Source: Bacteroidota bacterium (GTDB lineage: Bacteria; Bacteroidota; Bacteroidia; Cytophagales; Cyclobacteriaceae). From it: a DNA stretch of 5,254 bases. Where the stretch lies: contig JAHEMS010000290.1 in assembly GCA_024643595.1 (NCBI GenBank), positions 1-5,254 on the forward strand, read 5' to 3'. The notes under the pieces are model-generated. The model saw only the letters and a program-made list of their open reading frames with translations, was not told the origin of the DNA and did not search any database. The translations under genes were made by a program, and so were the position numbers. Shown in pieces: positions 1-5,254 of this stretch (position 1 is the stretch's first letter; each line of letters opens with the position of its first letter).

Positions 1-576
1 GGGGTATCATTGCCCGATGGGCTTAAAGAAAATGATAAACTTCCTGCCCCTATCATTACCCCAACTACCAAAGCAATGGTTGGCCATGATGAAGATATTT
101 CAAAAGAAGAAATTCTATCGCGTGGCATAGTCAGCGAGGAAGACTATCACCTGCTGGAATCATTTACTTTTCGGCTTTTTGAAAAGGGAACCCAATTGGC
201 AGCAGAACGGGGACTCATCCTGGTGGACACTAAATACGAATTCGGAAAACATAATAACGCCATCTACCTTATCGATGAAGTGCATACACCCGACTCTTCG
301 CGTTATTTTTATAGACAAGGGTATGAACAACGGCAACAGAACGGAGAAGCACAAAAGCAACTATCAAAAGAATTTGTAAGACAATGGTTGATCGAAAATG
401 GCTTTCAGGGTAAGGATGGACAAAAAATACCGGAAATGACTGATGAAATTGTGAAATCCATTTCTGAGAGGTATCAGGAGTTATATGAACAGATGACTGG
501 GGAGACGCTGGAAGCGGTTAATTATGACACCCTCCTTGAACGAATTGAACATAGTATCGTTAATTACATAAAATAA
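1..576 (+). CDS. purC: Phosphoribosylaminoimidazole-succinocarboxamide synthase (SAICAR synthetase), 3' part
   Basis: This enzyme joins CAIR and L-aspartate using ATP to make SAICAR, a late step of de novo purine synthesis in the cytosol. The window opens inside the gene; frame 1 is open from base 1 to the TAA at 574-576, giving 191 codons. Family signatures are clear: LPDGLKENDKLP at the left edge, then TPTTKA (fragment residues 20-25) followed by GHDEDIS (28-34), the nucleotide/metal-site motif VDTKYEFG (75-82), and DEVHTPDSSRY (92-102) in the substrate-binding region. The VHTPDSSRY form and the long C-terminal helical extension are those of the roughly 300-residue PurC class also seen in yeast Ade1, not the short E. 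coli class of about 237 residues. About 120 N-terminal residues are therefore missing to the left. The TTG at base 10 is an internal leucine, not a start. The STAS gene follows after 28 bp, so co-transcription is likely. Confidence 0.96.
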   Translation, partial: GVSLPDGLKENDKLPAPIITPTTKAMVGHDEDISKEEILSRGIVSEEDYHLLESFTFRLFEKGTQLAAERGLILVDTKYEFGKHNNAIYLIDEVHTPDSSRYFYRQGYEQRQQNGEAQKQLSKEFVRQWLIENGFQGKDGQKIPEMTDEIVKSISERYQELYEQMTGETLEAVNYDTLLERIEHSIVNYIK

Positions 577-604
577 GTTAATTTTAGCCCTGTAAAATAG
601 CATT

Positions 605-979
605 ATGAAGTATTCTGTCGATAAACAAGAAAAGTATACCCTCCTCCGTCTAAACGAAGAAAAGTTAGATTCCAGCATTGCTCCTCAATTAAAATCAGAA
701 ATGGTAACCCTACATGCTGAGGGAGTGCGCAATATCATTTTAGATTTATCGGAAGTAAAATACACTGACTCATCTGGCTTGAGTGCGCTTTTGGTCGGTA
801 ATCGTATTCTGCAGGAAGACAATGGCATCTTCATTCTCTCCCGATTGTCGGATCACACAACGAAACTTATTAAAATTTCTCAATTGGACAGTGTCTTAAA
901 CATCCTGCCAACCGTGGAGGAAGGTATTGATGCAGTGTTCATGCATGAGATCGAGAAAGATATGAAGGACGAAGATTAA
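605..979 (+). CDS. STAS-domain protein, anti-sigma factor antagonist-like
   Basis: A 124-residue single-domain STAS protein of the SpoIIAA/RsbV type. In characterised relatives such a protein binds a serine-kinase anti-sigma factor and is switched off by phosphorylation of a serine in the DS[ST]G loop. Here the loop reads YTDSSGLSALL (residues 53-63), so a phosphorylatable serine (S56 or S57) is present, preceded by the usual hydrophobic strand NIILDLSEV (43-51). Length matches the family, apart from a short acidic tail (KDMKDED). The ATG at 605 is supported because an in-frame TAA lies at 593-595; no Shine-Dalgarno is seen. It sits 28 bp after purC and is followed by a hairpin terminator. 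No kinase, phosphatase or sigma factor is present here, so its partner is unknown. The family call is firm; a role in sigma-factor control is inference from homologues, and it could serve another STAS role. Confidence 0.9.
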   Translation: MKYSVDKQEKYTLLRLNEEKLDSSIAPQLKSEMVTLHAEGVRNIILDLSEVKYTDSSGLSALLVGNRILQEDNGIFILSRLSDHTTKLIKISQLDSVLNILPTVEEGIDAVFMHEIEKDMKDED

Positions 980-1004
980 AATCTACGTACCATTTTTATA
1001 GAAT

Positions 1005-1029
1005 AAGCCTGAGCAATTCAGGCTTTTTT
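1005..1029 (+). terminator. Probable intrinsic terminator after the STAS gene
   Basis: An 8-bp perfect stem pairs 1005-1012 (AAGCCTGA) with 1018-1025 (TCAGGCTT) around a 5-nt loop. The stem's closing TT runs straight into four more T, giving a six-T run at 1024-1029. It starts 25 bp after the STAS stop codon. The U-run ends 17 bp before the rnz ATG, so it may be leaky or act as an attenuator between the two genes rather than a full stop. Confidence 0.75.
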
Positions 1030-1046
1030 ATTAGGTTCAAACCGTT

Positions 1047-1964
1047 ATGAGTGTAAAACTTACCATATTAGGTTCAAGCGGGGCTTTACCCGCCTATGGA
1101 AGATTCCCCACTTCGCAATACCTGAACATTCAAAACAGGCACATGCTGATCGACAGCGGTGAAGGTGTACAAATGCAATTGAATCGATACCAGATTCCCA
1201 TTCATAAAATCGATCATATTTTCATTAGCCATTTGCATGGCGATCATTACCTGGGACTGATGGGGCTGCTCTTTTCCATGCACCTTCAACGACGTACGAC
1301 TGACTTGCATCTTTACAGTCAAAAAGGATTGGACGATATCATCCTACTCCAGTTAAAATATTCAAAATCAATTCTTAACTTCAATATTGTATATCACGCA
1401 TATGATCCTACTGAGAAAAAATTAATTCATGAAGATGATGTATTAACGGTTCACACTATTCCATTGAATCACAAACTGGAGTGTGCAGGATTTTTGTTTC
1501 GTGAAAAGACTAAGCCAAGAAAAATTAATAAGGAGAAATTAAGCAATGGGATGCTGCTTCAACACATCGCCTTGCTGAAATCTGGTGGTGACGTATATGA
1601 TGAAAATAACAACTTACTGTATCGTAACTCAGAATATACATTACCCCCAAGGACTTCTTTTGCTTACGCTTTTTGTTCCGACACGGCATGGAACGAAAAA
1701 ATGGTTGATCAGATCCGGGAAGTTGATCTGTTGTATCACGAGGCTACCTTTATGGAAGAAGAAAAAGATAAAGCAATGGAAACTAAACACAGCACTGCCG
1801 CTCAAGCAGCTGCCATGGCTAAGCAAAGTGGAGTCGGTAAATTATTGATTGGACATTTTTCAGCCCGTTATCGCGATCTCGAACCGATGTTGCAAGAAGC
1901 CCGTGAGGTTTTTAGTAACACCGACTTGGCCCTGGAAGGAACTACTTTTGAATTAAACGCATGA
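1047..1964 (+). CDS. rnz: Ribonuclease Z (tRNA 3'-processing endonuclease)
   Basis: A metallo-beta-lactamase-fold zinc nuclease that cuts the 3' trailer from tRNA precursors in the cytosol. At 305 residues it matches the short (single-domain) RNase Z class. The whole metal site is visible: HLHGDH (H62, H64, D66, H67), H142 in the PLNHKLECAGF segment, bridging D212 in FCSDT, and H270 in IGHFSARY. The HEATF box (231-235) and catalytic H248 in KHSTAAQA are typical of RNase Z and separate it from other members of the fold. The N-terminal LGSSGALP and LIDSGEGVQMQL segments also fit. The substrate-gripping arm (about 155-200) is rich in lysine but lacks the GP motif found in E. coli and Bacillus enzymes. 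The ATG at 1047 directly precedes the first beta strand (KLTILGSS), so the start is secure. No good Shine-Dalgarno is seen. Its stop codon overlaps the yhhQ start (ATGA). Confidence 0.97.
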   Translation: MSVKLTILGSSGALPAYGRFPTSQYLNIQNRHMLIDSGEGVQMQLNRYQIPIHKIDHIFISHLHGDHYLGLMGLLFSMHLQRRTTDLHLYSQKGLDDIILLQLKYSKSILNFNIVYHAYDPTEKKLIHEDDVLTVHTIPLNHKLECAGFLFREKTKPRKINKEKLSNGMLLQHIALLKSGGDVYDENNNLLYRNSEYTLPPRTSFAYAFCSDTAWNEKMVDQIREVDLLYHEATFMEEEKDKAMETKHSTAAQAAAMAKQSGVGKLLIGHFSARYRDLEPMLQEAREVFSNTDLALEGTTFELNA

Positions 1965-2740
1965 CCCTCGAACAAAAAAAGAATCGACTATTTGTTATCC
2001 TCGCCGGGATATTTTTAACCAATGCAATCATCGCGGAGTTGATCGGTGTTAAAATTTTCTCCGCTGAAAACACGCTGGGATTTCAGCCGGCTAATCTTAC
2101 TATCCTGGGATTTACCATGGATTTTAATCTCACCGCTGGAGCGGTTATCTGGCCGGTCGTTTTTATTACCTCTGATTTGATCAACGAATATTTCGGTAAA
2201 CCTGGCGTGAAAAGAATAAGCTACCTGGCCGCATTCTTTATTGCCTACTCATTTATAGTTATATTTTTGACCATGAAACTGCCACCGGCGGATTGGTGGA
2301 TGGAGGCAAATAATCATGATGCAGATGGCAACTACTTCAACATGGATTTTGCTTTCAATAAAATTTTAGGACAAGGTCAGCGGATTATTATTGGATCGTT
2401 GGCGGCTTTCCTCGTCAGTCAGTTGGTGGATGTATTTGTCTTTCAAAAACTTCGCAAAGTCACCGGGCAAAAGTTACTCTGGTTGAGAGCCACCGGATCG
2501 ACCCTCGTGTCTCAGTTCATCGATAGTTTTGTCGTGTTGTATATTGCTTTCATTGGAATCTTCTCGGGTGAACAGATTATCGCTATCGGCATCACCAATT
2601 ATATTTATAAATTTTCAATAGCGATTATCCTGACTCCGCTGATTTATTTAGGGCATTATCTTATTGATCGTTACCTGGGAAAAGAAAACGCACTTAAGAT
2701 AACGGAAGATGCAGCGAAGGAAAGCCATTCATTTTTGTGA
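1961..2740 (+). CDS. yhhQ: Queuosine-precursor transporter, YhhQ/VUT (DUF165) family
   Basis: An inner-membrane protein of 259 residues. The family imports the queuosine precursors preQ0/preQ1, as shown for E. coli YhhQ; the substrate is inferred here. About six hydrophobic segments can be read: 10-33, 56-75, 86-106, 142-162, 187-203 and 207-238. Family signatures are DLINEYFG (72-79) after the second segment and FQKLRKVTG (161-169), then WLRATGSTLVSQFIDS (174-189) leading into the fifth. The polar stretch 108-140 between segments 3 and 4 is hydrophilic and probably a loop. It is somewhat longer than E. coli YhhQ (221 residues), with a soluble C-terminal tail. The ATG overlaps the rnz stop by 4 bp, indicating translational coupling with a tRNA-processing enzyme. 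Its last 12 bp overlap the convergent trmH end. No preQ1 riboswitch can precede it, since the upstream sequence is rnz coding. Confidence 0.92.
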   Translation: MTLEQKKNRLFVILAGIFLTNAIIAELIGVKIFSAENTLGFQPANLTILGFTMDFNLTAGAVIWPVVFITSDLINEYFGKPGVKRISYLAAFFIAYSFIVIFLTMKLPPADWWMEANNHDADGNYFNMDFAFNKILGQGQRIIIGSLAAFLVSQLVDVFVFQKLRKVTGQKLLWLRATGSTLVSQFIDSFVVLYIAFIGIFSGEQIIAIGITNYIYKFSIAIILTPLIYLGHYLIDRYLGKENALKITEDAAKESHSFL

Positions 2741-3475
2741 TTGCCTGATCGCATCAAGGATAATTCCGGTAGCCATGGCGGCATTCAATGACTCTGCCTT
2801 TCCATAGCGAGGAATGGTAATTTTTTGAGTCACCAATTTCTCAACAGCTGCCGAAATTCCATTAGATTCATTACCAATCACTACCATACCTCCTTTTGAA
2901 AATGAAAGTTGATGCACATCCATTCCATTAAGAAAAGTACCATAAATAGGATTTCGAACAGCAGGGAGATAATCCAATAATGACACATAGTGAATTGCCA
3001 CCCGGCAAAAGGAACCCATCGTGGCACTTAACACTTTTTGATTGTAAAAATCCGCGGTATCTTCGGAAGCGATGATGTTTTTAACTCCATACCAATCCGC
3101 TGTGCGGATGATGGTACCCAGATTGCCTGGGTCCCGAATGGAATCGAGCACCAATACAATTTCCTCATCGTCAATAGATAACGGGTTATTCGGTTTTATT
3201 CTTGCCACCGCAAGGGCTGCATCGTTGGAATGAAAACTTCCGAGAGCAGTCAATTGATCTACCGATGCGGTAATTACCTCAGCGTGATTTGCAACCAGTT
3301 GGCTTTCATGTTCACCGATAAATTGTTCTGTTGCGGCTACCCAGGTAATCTCAAAATCAGACTTTAATAATTCAATCACACTTTTAGCACCCTCCACCAC
3401 AAAGCATTGTTCCTGTAGCCGGTATTTCTTTACTTGCAATGATTTGATATACTTAACTTTGGCTTTGGAGATCAT
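2729..3475 (-). CDS. TrmH/SpoU-family RNA 2'-O-methyltransferase
   Basis: A 248-residue SPOUT-class enzyme that would transfer a methyl group from S-adenosylmethionine to a ribose 2'-OH of rRNA or tRNA. The N-terminal part (about 1-95) looks like the L30e-like substrate-binding domain of the SpoU family, including FVVEGAKSVIELL (25-37). The C-terminal knot domain carries all three motifs: motif 1 DPGNLGTIIRTAD (115-127, with N118 and catalytic R124), motif 2 VVIGNESNGIS (198-208, with N202 and E203) and motif 3 IPRYGKAESLNAAMA (221-235, with S229, N231). Closest in style to RlmB/TsnR-like proteins; the target nucleotide cannot be told from sequence, so no symbol is given. The ATG (complement of 3473-3475) fits the expected N-terminus and has no Shine-Dalgarno. 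It converges on yhhQ with a 12-bp coding overlap and is divergent from the tamL gene, whose start codon is one base away. Confidence 0.95.
   Translation of the reverse strand: MISKAKVKYIKSLQVKKYRLQEQCFVVEGAKSVIELLKSDFEITWVAATEQFIGEHESQLVANHAEVITASVDQLTALGSFHSNDAALAVARIKPNNPLSIDDEEIVLVLDSIRDPGNLGTIIRTADWYGVKNIIASEDTADFYNQKVLSATMGSFCRVAIHYVSLLDYLPAVRNPIYGTFLNGMDVHQLSFSKGGMVVIGNESNGISAAVEKLVTQKITIPRYGKAESLNAAMATGIILDAIRQSQK
3434..3461 (+). promoter_or_regulatory. Putative Bacteroidota-type promoter for the tamL gene
   Basis: A TTG at 3434-3436 and a perfect TAnnTTTG element (TAACTTTG, 3454-3461) are separated by 17 bp, which fits the -33/-7 promoter form known for the Bacteroidota primary sigma factor. 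A start of transcription near 3465-3470 would leave a leader of only about 10 nt before the TTG codon at 3477. The element lies within the 5' end of the divergent trmH coding sequence, the only place a tamL promoter could be. It is a motif match only. Confidence 0.5.
3467..3470 (+). promoter_or_regulatory. Shine-Dalgarno-like GGAG in front of the tamL TTG start
   Basis: GGAG sits 6 nt before the TTG at 3477. It helps to decide this unusual start, and it is the only well-placed Shine-Dalgarno-like sequence I find before a gene in this window. If transcription starts after about 3467 it would be partly lost from the mRNA. Confidence 0.45.
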
Positions 3476-3476
3476 T

Positions 3477-5254
3477 TTGAAAAAGTTATTAAGAACTTCG
3501 TTTGTTTTGTTGCCATTGCTCTTAAGCAGTTGTTTGGGTACACGTTATCTCCAAGAAAATCAAAAGTTGTTGTATCGCCAAACAATTAAGGCACCAAAAG
3601 GATTTAATTCAGCACCACTCCGCGACCAATATGTTAAGAAAGTAAACCGAAAACTTTTAGGATTGCCCATAAATTCTTTGGTATGGATGCATCATGAGGG
3701 TGCAATACGTTATGATCAAGAAAAATTTGTCGAAAAGAAATCTCGGATTGAAACAAAGTTTGACAAAAAAATAGCAGCCACTAAAAAGCAGTCCAAAATC
3801 AACACCTTGCAATATAAGCGACAACAAAAAGTTGAAGCCGTAAATAAGAAGATCCTGAATGGGAATAATTTTATGCAATGGGGTGAAGTAGCTACGATTT
3901 TTGATTCCGCCAGCGTTAGCCTATCGGTAGATAAAATTAAAAATTACCTGTTTACGAAAGGATATTTTACCGGTAACGTTTCTTTTACCACAGAAGAATA
4001 TAAGAAAAGAGTAAGTGTGGTCTATAAAATTACTCCCGGTCGTCCCTACCGATACGACACGATATTCTACCTGGTACCTGATCAAAAAGTATTATCGCTT
4101 TTACTCAAAACAAAAAATATTAGTTTACTGGAGAAGTATGATCAATATGATCAGGATAAGTTAAATAAAGAGCGAGAGCGTATTGATGTCTTTCTCAAAG
4201 ACAGGGGATATTATGATTTCACCCGGCAATATATTGAATTCGCTGTTGACACCGGATATACGGATGATCATGGTATTGCTTTACAGATAGAAATTAAAAA
4301 TCCTTCCAGGCGTAGTTCCCATCAAGTATTCTCCGTTGATTCCATCAACTTCACCACTGATGCCGCGGTGAACGCTAAGGATAATATGAAAAGAAAATCA
4401 GATGTATATCGTGACATTACTTACAATTATTTTCTGAATCAGTACAGCAAAAAAATTCTTAGTCAACGGGTATTCATTCACAGAGACAGCATTTATAGTC
4501 GGTCAAAGACTTTTAACACTCAACGACAGCTGGCCAACCTGGATATATTTAAATTCATAAACATAAATTATGACACTTCTGATGGACGGTTCATCACGAA
4601 TATCTTCTCGAGTCCGCTGGACCGCTACTCCTGGTCCAATGAAGCTGGGGTGACCGTGACGCAAGGTTTTCCGGGGCCCTATTTCAGCACCAGTTTTAAA
4701 AAACGAAATGTGTTCAAAGGATTAGAGATTATTGAACTCAATGGTCGATTTGGTTTTGAGGGCGTTGCCTCGGCGACCGATGCCACCAATTTTTATAAAA
4801 GCACTGAAGCAGGTGTAAACGGAAGCATCATTTTTCCACAATTTCTCTTTCCCTTTAAAGAAAGTAAAGCCTATCAACTTGGTAAATACAACCCACGCAC
4901 CCGGTTACTGGCAGGATATACCTATACCGACAGGCCAGAATACCAACGATCCATCAACACGTTATCAGATACCTATACCTGGGAGAACAAGCGAACCACC
5001 CAATACTCATTCACACTTATCAGTTTAAACGTTATCCGATCAACACTTGACCCGGCCTTTGATTCACTGTTGATTTATTTACAAGAAAATCAAGGCAACA
5101 ACCTTCGGAATTCATTTAAACCATCTTTTGTAAGCAGTATGATTTTCGGAGTGACATGGAATCCAAATAATTATGGCAACACCGAACGCAGTTCATATTA
5201 TGTGCGGGCACAGGTAGAAACCGGTGGAACATTATTCAACCTTGCTCTTCCTAA
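3477..5254 (+). CDS. tamL: BamA/TamA-family outer-membrane lipoprotein, TamL-like, 5' part
   Basis: An Omp85-superfamily protein, presumably acting in outer-membrane protein or envelope assembly with a TamB partner. Frame 3 is open for 592 codons to the window end, so the rest of the beta-barrel is missing. From the TTG at 3477 the N-terminus reads MKKLLRTSF, then a hydrophobic core and lipobox LSSC with Cys19: a lipoprotein signal, which separates TamL from ordinary BamA/TamA. A lysine-rich, probably helical stretch follows (about 72-125). Three POTRA-like repeats can be read: about 145-200 (KIKNYLFTKGYF, ending ITPGRPYRYDTI), 205-280 (ERERIDVFLKDRGYYDF) and 285-378 (SVDSINFTT to QLANLDIFKFININYD). 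The barrel seems to begin near 385 with EAGVTVTQGFPGPYFSTSF and KRNVFKGLE, followed by alternating strands. The TTG start fits because it gives a complete lipoprotein signal; the next in-frame ATG (3684) would remove it. The gene has its own likely promoter and is divergent from trmH. The family is firm; the TamL assignment rests on the lipobox and architecture. Confidence 0.9.
   Translation, partial: MKKLLRTSFVLLPLLLSSCLGTRYLQENQKLLYRQTIKAPKGFNSAPLRDQYVKKVNRKLLGLPINSLVWMHHEGAIRYDQEKFVEKKSRIETKFDKKIAATKKQSKINTLQYKRQQKVEAVNKKILNGNNFMQWGEVATIFDSASVSLSVDKIKNYLFTKGYFTGNVSFTTEEYKKRVSVVYKITPGRPYRYDTIFYLVPDQKVLSLLLKTKNISLLEKYDQYDQDKLNKERERIDVFLKDRGYYDFTRQYIEFAVDTGYTDDHGIALQIEIKNPSRRSSHQVFSVDSINFTTDAAVNAKDNMKRKSDVYRDITYNYFLNQYSKKILSQRVFIHRDSIYSRSKTFNTQRQLANLDIFKFININYDTSDGRFITNIFSSPLDRYSWSNEAGVTVTQGFPGPYFSTSFKKRNVFKGLEIIELNGRFGFEGVASATDATNFYKSTEAGVNGSIIFPQFLFPFKESKAYQLGKYNPRTRLLAGYTYTDRPEYQRSINTLSDTYTWENKRTTQYSFTLISLNVIRSTLDPAFDSLLIYLQENQGNNLRNSFKPSFVSSMIFGVTWNPNNYGNTERSSYYVRAQVETGGTLFNLALP

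Noticed and set aside
10..12. TTG at base 10 as the start of the first gene
   Set aside because: The frame is open to base 1 and the residues before and after it continue a conserved PurC segment, so the gene simply runs in from the left.
160..379. Short open frames on both strands inside purC (66 residues each)
   Set aside because: They lie wholly within the well-supported purC frame, show no family features and have no start signals.
579..586. TAATTTTA in the purC-STAS gap as a promoter
   Set aside because: Seven of eight positions match TAnnTTTG, but the nearest upstream TTG (545-547) is 31 bp away, too far; AT-rich gaps give such matches by chance.
481..678. Minus-strand frame of 65 residues across the purC-STAS junction
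   Set aside because: Composition is unremarkable and it overlaps two well-supported genes in the opposite direction.
1086..1848. Alternative frames within rnz (minus 1086-1322 and 1641-1826, plus 1585-1848)
   Set aside because: All are shadows of the RNase Z frame, which contains every metal ligand.
3414..3476. Upstream TTG or ATT codons as tamL starts (the frame stays open into trmH)
   Set aside because: They would put extra residues before a signal peptide that is complete from 3477, and they would lie at or before the likely transcription start.
3480..3490. TAACTTTT on the minus strand as the trmH -7 element
   Set aside because: It matches 7 of 8 positions but ends only a few bases from the ATG and has no TTG at the right distance upstream, so the evidence is too weak.
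3657..3878. Minus-strand frame of 73 residues inside tamL, with hydrophobic stretches
   Set aside because: The hydrophobicity comes from reading the lysine-rich tamL segment (AAA/AAG) backwards as Phe/Leu; no independent support.
5252..5254. TAA at the very end as the tamL stop codon
   Set aside because: It is out of frame; in the tamL frame the last full codon is CCT (5250-5252) and the barrel is unfinished.
1..5254. CRISPR arrays, tRNA genes, insertion sequences, riboswitches or defence systems
   Set aside because: Almost all bases are covered by ordinary housekeeping genes; I saw no spaced direct repeats, terminal inverted repeats, cloverleaf or transposase-like sequence.

Overview
The window looks like a chromosomal stretch from a member of the Bacteroidota, probably a cytophagalean-type bacterium; the exact lineage cannot be read from this much sequence. 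Three things support this: the gene content (long-form PurC, a stand-alone STAS protein, RNase Z without the usual GP motif, a lipid-anchored Omp85 protein of the TamL type), the near absence of Shine-Dalgarno sequences in front of most genes, and a good TTG / TAnnTTTG promoter, the form used by the Bacteroidota primary sigma factor.

Left part (1-2740, plus strand): the 3' end of purC (purine synthesis), a small STAS-domain protein, rnz (tRNA 3'-end maturation) and a yhhQ/VUT-family queuosine-precursor transporter. Spacing is tight: 28 bp between purC and STAS, and a 4-bp ATGA overlap between rnz and yhhQ. The only interruption is a hairpin plus T-run between the STAS gene and rnz, which ends 17 bp before the rnz start. 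It either splits the group into two units or acts as a partial attenuator.

Middle (2729-3475, minus strand): a TrmH/SpoU-family RNA 2'-O-methyltransferase. It converges on yhhQ with a 12-bp overlap of coding ends and no visible terminator.

Right part (3477-5254, plus strand, runs off the window): a BamA/TamA-family protein with a lipoprotein signal peptide, best called TamL. It starts at a TTG codon one base away from the divergent trmH start. Its likely promoter (TTG, 17 bp, TAACTTTG) lies inside the trmH coding region.

Functionally, rnz, yhhQ and the SpoU methyltransferase all concern tRNA or RNA maturation, purC is purine metabolism, and tamL is outer-membrane biogenesis. There is no gap over 300 bp, no RNA gene, mobile element or CRISPR array. 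I see no convincing new multi-gene system; the items worth a second look are regulatory layout and family-level variations.
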